DNA of 5,887 nucleotides, taken from contig CAYVOX010000171.1 in NCBI GenBank assembly GCA_964453035.1, forward strand, positions 1 through 5,887, read 5' to 3'. Positions 1-4,729 of this stretch are shown here, piece after piece. A program made the position numbers and the translations under genes. Position 1 is the stretch's first letter. Each line of letters opens with the position of its first letter. Source of the DNA: CAYVOX01 sp964453035 (GTDB lineage: Bacteria > Chloroflexota > Anaerolineae > Anaerolineales > Anaerolineaceae). The notes below the pieces were generated by a model. That model worked only from the letters and a program-made list of their open reading frames with translations, was not told where the DNA came from and searched no databases.

Positions 1-12
1 GGGGTTTAGAGG

Positions 13-86
13 TGGGCGGAACAGGACTCGAACCTGCGACCACATCTGTGTAAGAGATGTGCTCTAACCAACTGAGCTACCCGCCC
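13..86 (-). tRNA. tRNA-Val, anticodon UAC
   Basis: Reading the minus strand, all four arms fold. The acceptor 5' strand GGGCGGG pairs with TCCGCCC (one G-U). The D arm is GCTC...GAGC, the anticodon stem is CATCT/AGATG around the loop CTTACAC, and the T arm is GCAGG/CCTGT around TTCGAGT. The loop places TAC at positions 34-36, which decodes GUA and related valine codons. The discriminator base is A (complement of position 13). The next bases are CCT, so a complete CCA end is not encoded and must be added after transcription. It lies directly downstream of the small HTH gene on the same strand but has its own promoter. Confidence 0.96.
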
Positions 87-95
87 GCAACGAGG

Positions 96-124
96 ATTAT
101 ACCTTGCATTGGCGTGCAATGCAA
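96..124 (-). promoter_or_regulatory. sigma70-type promoter of tRNA-Val
   Basis: On the minus strand a perfect -10 TATAAT (96-101) lies 17 bp downstream of a -35-like TTGCAT (119-124). Transcription would start around 89-90, just before the mature tRNA 5' end at 86. The position between the HTH stop codon (131) and the tRNA indicates separate transcription of the tRNA. Confidence 0.7.
104..124. repeat. 7-bp inverted repeat over the tRNA promoter
   Basis: TTGCATT (104-110) and AATGCAA (118-124) are perfect reverse complements around the 7-base loop GGCGTGC. The repeat begins 7 bp after the stop codon of the minus-strand HTH gene, so it may be that gene's transcript-end hairpin, although no U-run follows it. 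It also spans the -35 and spacer of the tRNA promoter, so an operator role is equally possible. Confidence 0.5.
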
Positions 125-130
125 TCAGGT

Positions 131-541
131 TCAGGGGCTAAGCTTAAATCCCCAACGTTCAAAGACGCGAACTACCCTCTGCTTAGCCTCTGTTGATTCT
201 GGATCCAGGTGATATTGGGAGATGGTTTGGTCGGCTTCGAGGATAGCGTTGTTGAGACGTTCGCGAAAGGCGGCTGGCAGGTTTAAGAATGCGGTATTCA
301 TTGCCTGAAGATGACCAACAGGGCGGGGTTTTACAAGCAGGTCATAGATTTCCTCGCCGAGGCGGTTGGCCAGTTTGACGAGATGATCTCCTTCCGGGAG
401 GCTGTTGCCCGAAATCCACAGGGTTAGGTCGGAATGAGGAACGTCGAGATAGCGGGAAAAGTTATAATAAGTCTGCGGTTTTCCCTGGGCTTTTTCCCAA
501 TCAAGGTATTTCTGGGTAATCCACTCACTCAGTTTTGTCAT
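131..541 (-). CDS. small Cro/C1-like helix-turn-helix protein
   Basis: A 136-residue soluble protein with no signal peptide or membrane segment. Residues about 25-70 read as a Cro/C1 (XRE) helix-turn-helix domain: YNFSRYLDVPHSDLTLWISG forms the two-helix core with the family's typical W-x-S/N-G turn, followed by LVKLANRLGEEIYDLL. The second half (80-136) is helical and charged, with no catalytic motif that I recognise; it may mediate dimer contacts. The start is ATG at 541; a GAGGAT sequence lies upstream on the minus strand but about 12 bases away, so it is a weak ribosome site. An extended -10 promoter lies at 576-584. The gene is divergent from the FAH-family gene with only 58 bp between the start codons, so it could regulate that neighbour or itself. 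That is inferred from arrangement only. Confidence 0.82.
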   Translation of the reverse strand: MTKLSEWITQKYLDWEKAQGKPQTYYNFSRYLDVPHSDLTLWISGNSLPEGDHLVKLANRLGEEIYDLLVKPRPVGHLQAMNTAFLNLPAAFRERLNNAILEADQTISQYHLDPESTEAKQRVVRVFERWGFKLSP

Positions 542-575
542 AGGGTAAAATCATCCTCATTGAAATTTCTTATTG

Positions 576-584
576 ATTATAGCA
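576..584 (-). promoter_or_regulatory. extended -10 promoter of the HTH gene
   Basis: The minus strand reads TGCTATAAT, which is a perfect TATAAT (576-581) with the TGn extension that can replace a good -35. The -35 position (about 599-604, CGCATC) is indeed poor. Transcription would start near 569, giving a leader of roughly 28 bases before the ATG at 541. The element sits in the divergent gap and overlaps the region just upstream of the ribosome site of the FAH-family gene. I see no equally convincing promoter for the plus-strand gene; TAAAAT at 546-551 is only a weak candidate. Confidence 0.6.
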
Positions 585-599
585 AATCCTGGAGGAAGG

Positions 600-1361
600 A
601 TGCGTTTTGTTCGTTATCAGGCTGGTCATACGACAATCATAACAGGCTGGGTTCATGAGGATAAGGTGGGACCCATTGAAGGCGATATTTTTGGGGAATA
701 TCGCCGGCTGGAGGCGGATATTGAGGTGGGCAGGGTGCGGTTACTCGCTCCCATCATGCCGGGAAAAATCATTGAGGTTGGCAGGAATTACATTGACCAG
801 GTGCAGGGGCTAGATGTTAAGGTGCCTGAAATTCCAATAATCTCTCTAAAACCCCCCAGCGCAGTGATTGGGAACCATGAAGCGATTATCCTTCCACCGC
901 AATCGGCGCAGGTTGAACACGAAGTTGAGCTAGCGGTGGTGATAGGCAAGCGCGGGCGATGGATTCCATCGGAACTGGCGGGGGAGTACATCCTGGGTTA
1001 CACGATTGCCAATGACGTTACCGCGCGAGACCTGCAACGCAAGGATGTTCATAAGACGCGCTCAAAGAGCTTTGACACCTTTTGTCCGCTCGGTCCATGG
1101 ATTGAGACGGAATTCGACCCGATGGATGTGCTAATCACTTGCAAGGTGAATGATGAGTTACGTCAAATGGCTTCCACGAGGGAAATGATATTTTCAGTTA
1201 CGCAAATCATCGCGTTTGTGTCATCTGTGATGACGCTTGACCCGGGTGATGTGATTTTAACGGGTACGCCAGCCGGAAGTGGGGCTCTGCGTGCAGGTGA
1301 AAAGGTCGAATGCAGCATTGAGGGGATAGGAACGCTTGAAAACAACGTAAAAAGCAGCTAA
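600..1361 (+). CDS. fumarylacetoacetate hydrolase (FAH) family protein
   Basis: A 253-residue enzyme of the FAH superfamily, whose members hydrolyse or decarboxylate acylpyruvate-type 2-oxo acids in degradation of aromatics and related compounds. Family marks, numbered from the ATG at 600, are: LAPIMPGKIIEVGRNY (49-64) opening the domain; EHEVELAVVIG (106-116), where E108 and E110 are the expected metal ligands; NDVTARD (138-144), with D139 as third ligand; KSFDTFCPLGPW (156-167); and GDVILTGTPAGSG (216-228). Length and order match the short, single-domain bacterial members (YcgM/HpcE-like). The ATG at 600 is preferred over an in-frame TTG at 573 because GGAGG (591-595) precedes it and homology-like sequence begins there. 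The exact substrate cannot be told from sequence; metal-dependent cytosolic acylpyruvase or 5-oxopent-3-ene-tricarboxylate decarboxylase/isomerase activity is possible. It is not obviously linked to the sortase genes downstream. Confidence 0.92.
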   Translation: MRFVRYQAGHTTIITGWVHEDKVGPIEGDIFGEYRRLEADIEVGRVRLLAPIMPGKIIEVGRNYIDQVQGLDVKVPEIPIISLKPPSAVIGNHEAIILPPQSAQVEHEVELAVVIGKRGRWIPSELAGEYILGYTIANDVTARDLQRKDVHKTRSKSFDTFCPLGPWIETEFDPMDVLITCKVNDELRQMASTREMIFSVTQIIAFVSSVMTLDPGDVILTGTPAGSGALRAGEKVECSIEGIGTLENNVKSS

Positions 1362-1382
1362 TACAGGTTGCAATAAGCCAAA

Positions 1383-1414
1383 AACAGCAGTTATGGCAAT
1401 CCATAACTGCTGTT
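1383..1414. terminator. 14-bp perfect hairpin after the FAH-family gene
   Basis: Positions 1383-1396 and 1401-1414 are perfect reverse complements (AACAGCAGTTATGG and its complement) around the tetraloop CAAT, starting 21 bp after the FAH stop codon. On the plus strand the stem is followed by AAAATTAATAAAA, not by a U-run. A T-run follows only when read on the minus strand (complement of 1378-1384). It most likely ends or protects the FAH transcript, but it is not a textbook intrinsic terminator in the gene's direction. Confidence 0.6.
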
Positions 1415-1446
1415 AAAATTAATAAAAGATTAATAAAAATGTATAT

Positions 1447-1485
1447 ATAGTGGCATATTAGGTAAATATATAGTCCAAATATAGT
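1447..1485 (+). promoter_or_regulatory. ATAGT direct repeats upstream of promoter P1 (likely regulator site)
   Basis: ATAGT occurs at 1447-1451, 1470-1474 and 1481-1485, with a degenerate copy TTAGG at 1458-1462. The steps are 11, 12 and 11 bp, about one helical turn each. The last copy ends 21 bp before the -35 of P1. The same word at a similar period and exactly the same 21-bp distance precedes promoter P2 (3777-3805). OmpR/PhoB-family regulators usually bind 11-bp direct repeats in this position, and a gene for one lies at 3971-4729. That this protein binds here is inference. Confidence 0.6.
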
Positions 1486-1506
1486 CTTTTAAAACCTTTG
1501 GCAGCG

Positions 1507-1534
1507 TTGACTTTTGGCTTTGTAACTATATAAT
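1507..1534 (+). promoter_or_regulatory. promoter P1 of the surface protein-sortase 1 unit
   Basis: A -35 TTGACT (1507-1512) and a perfect -10 TATAAT (1529-1534) are separated by 16 bp. It lies in a very AT-rich stretch after the FAH-gene hairpin and points at the surface protein gene. The predicted start near 1541 leaves a leader of about 205 bases before the ATG at 1748. The spacer matches that of P2 at 12 of 16 positions (TTTGG at the left end, AACTA at the right end), which is more than chance and suggests that P1 and P2 are copies or share an operator. Confidence 0.8.
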
Positions 1535-1553
1535 ACTAAATAAATATCGAGAT

Positions 1554-1602
1554 AGGTATGAATAATTACTTACATTAAGTAATACTTAATAAATATATAC
1601 CT
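1554..1602 (+). repeat. nested inverted repeats in the 5' end of the P1 leader
   Basis: A perfect 8-bp inverted repeat, ATTACTTA (1565-1572) and TAAGTAAT (1576-1583), encloses only CAT. It overlaps a second one, TTAAGT (1575-1580) with ACTTAA (1584-1589). An outer pair, AGGTAT (1554-1559) and ATACCT (1597-1602), frames them. The alternating ACTTA/TAAGT words could be an operator just downstream of the P1 start, or a 5'-terminal RNA hairpin. The word TTACATTAA (1570-1578) recurs downstream of P2 at 3876-3884, but the palindrome is not preserved there. Confidence 0.5.
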
Positions 1603-1616
1603 CAGGCGGCATTGAT

Positions 1617-1716
1617 CCAGGTGCTTTTATGTGGTCGCTTCTCAAGGATACATGTGAGGGGCACCTGGGGAGCCAGTAGCGAAACCGGCCTTTTATATTG
1701 GCTGGTTTTTGTTTTT
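1617..1716 (+). promoter_or_regulatory. structured leader RNA with terminator/antiterminator switch, class unknown
   Basis: This stretch between P1 and the surface protein gene folds strongly. CCAGGTGC (1617-1624) pairs perfectly with GCACCTGG (1661-1668), closing a domain of 36 bases. Immediately downstream, AGCCAGTA (1671-1678) can pair with TATTGGCT (1696-1703), 8 bp with one G-U. That pairing excludes the terminator stem 1682-1690/1700-1708. This is the layout of a riboswitch or attenuator. It also holds a possible 16-codon leader peptide, MWSLLKDTCEGHLGSQ (ATG 1629, TAG 1677-1679), with AGGTG five bases upstream. Its stop codon falls in the antiterminator strand. I could not match it to the consensus of known riboswitch classes (c-di-GMP-I and -II, cobalamin, Mn, SAM and others considered). 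Confidence 0.5.
1682..1716 (+). terminator. intrinsic terminator in the leader of the surface protein gene
   Basis: AAACCGGCC (1682-1690) pairs with GGCTGGTTT (1700-1708), 9 bp with one G-U, around a 9-base loop. It is followed by TT, G and five more T (1709-1716). This is the only hairpin in the window with a proper U-run in the direction of transcription. It lies between promoter P1 and the ATG at 1748, so it would stop transcripts before the gene unless antitermination occurs. Confidence 0.75.
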
Positions 1717-1747
1717 AAAAACACCATTTCATTTTTGGAGGAACCAC

Positions 1748-2881
1748 ATGTTCATCGTAAATCGTTCTATAATCAAATTGATCACCAGGCTGGCGTACGG
1801 GCTTGGCGTGCTCTTTCTGGTCAGCGGAATGACCCTGGGCGCGTTTGTCAATCCAGTTCTGGCTGGAAATAGCGACTGGGACAAAAGCTCCCTTTATTTT
1901 GACGAATCGTTTGGATGCCAGGGAAATTGCACCGAAGCCCGGGCGAAAGTTTGTAATGGAGGGGATACGATGATGGGGAGCACAACATTTGAAGTTTACT
2001 ATTCTTCAAATGGAAACCCTAAACCTGCGCCACAGGGGTCCGGCTCAAAAATTGGAGACGGTATCATCCCGGCCATCCCTTCAACGGACCCGGATTCGTG
2101 CGTGGTCTTATCCTTCCCAACCAATAATGTGTCTGGAAATTATACCTTCCGTGCTTTTCAAAGGGATGGACATCCCGGTCAGGGAGACCTGTGGAGCGGG
2201 CAGTGCAGCATTTCCTGCTCGATAGTGCCTTCAGCGACCCCGACGAAGACCCTGGTACCACCCACGGCGACGAGCACCGTTGTGCCACCAACCGCTACCA
2301 ATACCACGGTGCCGCCTACGGCAACCTTCACTTCAGTGCCACCAACTGCGACCTTCACGGCAGTGCCACCCACGGCAACTTTCACGGCAGTGCCGCCGAC
2401 GGCAACCATTACGCCCGATGTGCCAGAAATCACCACTGTTCCACCGACCGCGACCAATACCAGCGTTCCGCCCACAGCAACCAACACAAGTGTGCCGCCC
2501 ACAGCAACCACTACCCCTAATGTGCCTGAAATCACCGCTGTGCCTCCGACCATGACAAATACGCCACCTGCCAACCCAACGGGTACCAGGGTTGTGCCTG
2601 AGACAACACCGGTTGGTCCAACCAACACACCGTCGGTACCGCAGGTGAGCCTTACGCCCGGGATGACCTCAACAGCAACGAAGGTTGTACGCCAATCAAC
2701 ATTACCACCTCCGGCTGTAGTGACCTCGCAACCGCTTATCCCCGTGACCGGTACGGATTTTGTGAAGCCAGGTACTATACTGGGATCGCTTCAAAATACC
2801 TTGATGAACCTGGGAATGGTTACAATTGGACTGGCTCTGGTCTTGCACGGTCTTTCCATAAAATTGAACCTAGAAAATTAG
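1748..2881 (+). CDS. secreted stalked surface protein with IPVTG sorting signal (sortase substrate)
   Basis: A 377-residue exported protein. The start is ATG 1748, with GGAGG (1737-1741) six bases upstream; an in-frame TTG at 1709 falls inside the leader terminator and is rejected. Residues 1-39 form a signal peptide (positive N-region, hydrophobic 16-34, likely cleavage after VLA-39). Residues 40-160 form a head domain with six cysteines, C57, C61, C69, C118, C153 and C157, including two CxxxC pairs; I do not recognise the fold, but strand-like segments such as TTFEVYYS suggest a beta-sandwich. Residues 161-325 are a Pro/Thr stalk with ten VPPTATxT-like units. Residues 331-335 (IPVTG) form an LPxTG-like sorting motif, followed by a hydrophobic segment (about 352-369) and the tail SIKLNLEN, with only one lysine. 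It should be exported by Sec, cleaved between T334 and G335, and anchored by the sortase encoded next. The ligand or function of the head is unknown. Confidence 0.9.
   Translation: MFIVNRSIIKLITRLAYGLGVLFLVSGMTLGAFVNPVLAGNSDWDKSSLYFDESFGCQGNCTEARAKVCNGGDTMMGSTTFEVYYSSNGNPKPAPQGSGSKIGDGIIPAIPSTDPDSCVVLSFPTNNVSGNYTFRAFQRDGHPGQGDLWSGQCSISCSIVPSATPTKTLVPPTATSTVVPPTATNTTVPPTATFTSVPPTATFTAVPPTATFTAVPPTATITPDVPEITTVPPTATNTSVPPTATNTSVPPTATTTPNVPEITAVPPTMTNTPPANPTGTRVVPETTPVGPTNTPSVPQVSLTPGMTSTATKVVRQSTLPPPAVVTSQPLIPVTGTDFVKPGTILGSLQNTLMNLGMVTIGLALVLHGLSIKLNLEN
2255..2563 (+). repeat. 27-bp coding tandem repeat (VPPTATxT stalk)
   Basis: Ten units of VPPTATxT plus one linker residue (9 codons, 27 bp) start at residues 170, 179, 188, 197, 206, 215, 231, 240, 249 and 265; the last is the variant VPPTMTNT. 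The array is interrupted twice by a related insert, PDVPEITT (223-230) and PNVPEITA (257-264), so the second half is a higher-order repeat. Such Pro/Thr arrays form extended, often glycosylated spacers that lift a head domain from the cell surface. The near-identical DNA units could vary in number by slippage or recombination. Confidence 0.9.
2738..2878 (+). other. C-terminal cell-wall sorting signal of the surface protein
   Basis: The region encodes IPVTG, a 16-residue linker, the hydrophobic stretch LMNLGMVTIGLALVLHGL and the short tail SIKLNLEN. The order motif, hydrophobic span, tail is that of sortase substrates. It deviates from LPxTG by isoleucine in the first position (LIPVTG in context), has a longer gap to the hydrophobic span than usual, and has an unusually weakly charged tail with one K and one E. 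Confidence 0.75.
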
Positions 2882-2890
2882 CAAATGAAA

Positions 2891-2928
2891 TTTGGGTGCG
2901 CCTGTTGGATACAGCAGGCGCACCCAAA
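2891..2928. terminator. 14-bp perfect hairpin between surface protein and sortase 1
   Basis: TTTGGGTGCGCCTG (2891-2904) is perfectly complementary to 2915-2928, with a 10-base loop. It starts 9 bp after the surface protein stop codon and ends 11 bp before the sortase 1 ATG. There is no U-run on the plus strand, only AAAAAGG. It may therefore be a partial terminator or, more likely, a 3' stabiliser or processing hairpin that sets a high substrate-to-sortase ratio from one mRNA. I see no separate promoter for sortase 1. Confidence 0.6.
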
Positions 2929-2939
2929 AAGGTGTTGCT

Positions 2940-3770
2940 ATGAGAACCTCATTACGATATTCATCCTGGCTGGTGATTGGCGGAATTTTACTGCTCTTAT
3001 TTGGTATCTTTCGCAGCCTGGCTGCTGCCAACCAGCCTAAACCAGAGGATGATGTAATTGTCGTCGGTGAGGTTGTCAATACGCTGCCTGTGCCGCAATC
3101 TACGCAGGCTCCGCTGGGGATAGGGGGAGCTCTTTTACCAGATATATCCACTGCATCACAGGAGCAGCCGGCAGGGATCGAGCCAAAGAGCTCATCCGTT
3201 GTTCCAACCACAAAGGCGCCTGTTGACCAGGGGGAGGGGGGAGATGATATCAGAAATAGTTCTACCGAAAGCTCTCCGAACAAAGTGAAAATTGATGATC
3301 CAGATAGCGACCAGAAGCAAATACCGACGCGCATCTTGATTCCATCAATCGGTCTGGATGCAACCATCGTCCCGGCTAAGTTGCTGAGGGTGAAAGTCAA
3401 CGGTTATCTTTTTGACCAGTGGGCTGCGCCAGACCAATTTGCTGCCGGGTGGCATACCAGCTCCGCCGGCCTGGGACGGGCTGGAAACACAGTGTTGAAC
3501 GGACATCATAATGACCACGGGGAGGTATTCAGGTATCTGATTAATCTGAAAATTGGAGATAACTTGATGGTTTTTTCCGGCCAAAATCTGTTTACCTATA
3601 CCATCACCAATATCTTGAAGTTACAGGAGGTCGGCGTTCCACTGGAGCAACGCATGCTCAATTCAAGATGGATCGCTCCCTCGACGGATGAACGGATAAC
3701 CCTGGTGACGTGCTGGCCATATGAATCCAATACTCACCGCCTGGTGATTGTTGCGAGCCCGACTCCTTGA
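2940..3770 (+). CDS. membrane-anchored sortase 1 (class D/E-like)
   Basis: A 276-residue transpeptidase that cleaves sorting signals and joins the new C-terminus to a cell-envelope nucleophile. Residues 9-30 form an N-terminal membrane anchor, and 31-125 a low-complexity, Ser/Pro/Asp-rich extracytoplasmic linker. The sortase domain starts at TRILIPSIGLDATIV (130-144). Catalytic residues are visible: H189 in VLNGHHNDHGEVF, C258 in ITLVTCWP, and R267 in NTHRLVIVASP. The short, early-ending C-terminus (9 residues after R267) and the TLVTC motif fit the class D/E group; exact class needs a tree. The start is ATG 2940 with AAGGTG five bases upstream; upstream in-frame TTG 2892 is rejected because it lies in the hairpin. 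It is downstream of the stalked protein, probably its substrate, and likely cotranscribed from P1. A paralogue lies at 4726-5523 with closely similar catalytic segments. Confidence 0.93.
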   Translation: MRTSLRYSSWLVIGGILLLLFGIFRSLAAANQPKPEDDVIVVGEVVNTLPVPQSTQAPLGIGGALLPDISTASQEQPAGIEPKSSSVVPTTKAPVDQGEGGDDIRNSSTESSPNKVKIDDPDSDQKQIPTRILIPSIGLDATIVPAKLLRVKVNGYLFDQWAAPDQFAAGWHTSSAGLGRAGNTVLNGHHNDHGEVFRYLINLKIGDNLMVFSGQNLFTYTITNILKLQEVGVPLEQRMLNSRWIAPSTDERITLVTCWPYESNTHRLVIVASPTP

Positions 3771-3776
3771 GAAGGA

Positions 3777-3805
3777 ATAGTTCCTAAGATAGTCCAAAAA
3801 ATAGT
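3777..3805 (+). promoter_or_regulatory. ATAGT direct repeats upstream of promoter P2 (likely regulator site)
   Basis: Three perfect ATAGT copies at 3777-3781, 3789-3793 and 3801-3805 are spaced exactly 12 bp apart. The last ends 21 bp before the -35 of P2, the same distance as at P1. ATAGTCCAAA is shared between the two sites (1470-1479 and 3789-3798). The first copy sits in the loop and arms of a small inverted repeat, AGGAA-TAG-TTCCT (3773-3785), right after the sortase 1 stop. Autoregulation by the response regulator encoded just downstream is the natural hypothesis. Confidence 0.65.
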
Positions 3806-3826
3806 ATTAGAATGCGCGACTATCGG

Positions 3827-3854
3827 TTGACATTTGGTTTGTAAACTATATACT
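3827..3854 (+). promoter_or_regulatory. promoter P2 of the regulator-sortase 2 unit
   Basis: A perfect -35 TTGACA (3827-3832), a 16-bp spacer and -10 TATACT (3849-3854). The sequence around it (TTTGG at the start and AAACTA at the end of the spacer, with CTAA after the -10) matches P1 closely. The start would be near 3861, leaving a leader of about 110 bases. That leader contains TTACATTAA (3876-3884) and TGAGGGCAC (3946-3954), short words also found in the P1 leader, but no strong hairpin or terminator is visible in it. Confidence 0.8.
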
Positions 3855-3970
3855 AATGGTTAAGCAAAAACTTATTTACATTAAAGAATCCGGCATCTGT
3901 TAACGGTGTATTTATCAATTATATTTCAGAAAAACGGAATTATCCTGAGGGCACATATCGGGGAGGTATT

Positions 3971-4729
3971 ATGGCTGTTCAAGTGGTTGGCGATCAAATG
4001 TTGAAACTGGGAATGGACCTTGACGAAGTACCATCAATTGACCACCAGCGCATCCTTGTTGTGGATGACGAACCGGATACTGTATTTCTCATCAAAAATA
4101 TTCTGAGGATGGCGGGATACGATGTCTTAAGTGCATTGAACGGCCGCGATGCGCTTAAGAAGGTTAAAGATGCACCCGTTGATATGGTTCTACTCGATTT
4201 GATGATGCCCGAGATGGATGGATGGGAAACCCTCAGATACATTCGCGAGATGTCGCAGGTACCGGTCATCATTGTCTCAGCCATTGGCGCCAAAGATGAA
4301 ATTGTGCGGGCACTGGATATTGGCGTGGATGATTATCTGACAAAGCCGTTTTTCAATGCTGAAGTAGTGGCCAGGATACGCGCTGTTTTACGCCGTGCTG
4401 GAAAGACTCAGGAAATCAGCCGGCTCATCTTCCCCCAGGTGAATTTAACAATTGACATGTCAACCCAGGAAATCATTTTCCAGGGCAAGCACATCCACTT
4501 GACGCCGAAAGAATTCGCGGTGATGTCGGTGCTGGCCAAACATGCGCCGGCGATTGTTAGCTACAACAAGATTTCTCAGGCGGTTTGGGGTGAGGATTCG
4601 GAAGATGCGCGCAAGCGCACCAAGTACCTGATCTACCTCCTACGGCGTAAATTTGAGACCATCACATCCGAGTTCGATCTCATCCTCAATATTGACCGAC
4701 TGGGATATAAATTACAGACCGAGAAATGA
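3971..4729 (+). CDS. OmpR/PhoB-family response regulator
   Basis: A 252-residue two-component transcription factor. Residues 26-142 are the receiver: acidic pocket D32, D33 and E34 in VVDDEPD, phospho-acceptor D76 in LLDLMMP, switch S103 in IIVSAIG, and K125 in YLTKPF, so all key residues are present. Residues about 150-250 are a winged-helix DNA-binding domain, with LTPKEFAVMSVLAKH (177-191), the recognition-helix region DARKRTKYLIYLLRRKFE (212-229), and the wing IDRLGYKL (241-248). The 25-residue N-terminal extension before QRILVVDD is longer than usual, but the ATG at 3971 has GGAGG (3962-3966) and is well supported. No histidine kinase is encoded here, so the input signal is unknown. It probably recognises the ATAGT repeats before P1 and P2. 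It is cotranscribed with sortase 2, whose ATG overlaps its stop. Confidence 0.94.
   Translation: MAVQVVGDQMLKLGMDLDEVPSIDHQRILVVDDEPDTVFLIKNILRMAGYDVLSALNGRDALKKVKDAPVDMVLLDLMMPEMDGWETLRYIREMSQVPVIIVSAIGAKDEIVRALDIGVDDYLTKPFFNAEVVARIRAVLRRAGKTQEISRLIFPQVNLTIDMSTQEIIFQGKHIHLTPKEFAVMSVLAKHAPAIVSYNKISQAVWGEDSEDARKRTKYLIYLLRRKFETITSEFDLILNIDRLGYKLQTEK

Noticed and set aside
573..599. TTG start for the FAH-family protein
   Set aside because: ATG at 600 has GGAGG in front of it, and the extra nine residues look unlike the family and come from the ribosome-site region.
434..658. Plus-strand open frame across the divergent HTH/FAH gap
   Set aside because: Overlaps two well-supported genes in other frames and contains no recognisable domain.
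1617..1716. Known riboswitch (c-di-GMP-I/II, Mn yybP-ykoY, cobalamin)
   Set aside because: A few words such as GGGGAG and GAAACCGGCC recall the Mn class, but the required order of conserved loops is absent; no GGCAAACC or GCCACTG core is present.
1612..1872. Plus-strand open frame running from the leader into the surface protein gene
   Set aside because: Starts at TTG inside the structured leader, crosses the terminator and overlaps the signal peptide in another frame; no ribosome site.
2191..2555. Other plus-strand open frames within the stalk region
   Set aside because: They stay open only because the 27-bp repeat lacks stops in all frames; no starts with ribosome sites.
2255..2563. CRISPR-like array
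   Set aside because: Units are contiguous 27-bp coding repeats with no unique spacers and encode a Pro/Thr stalk in frame.
2179..2628. Minus-strand open frame with a VAVGGT repeat opposite the stalk
   Set aside because: It is the reverse complement of the VPPTATxT coding repeat, has no ribosome site, and the plus frame has a signal peptide and sorting signal.
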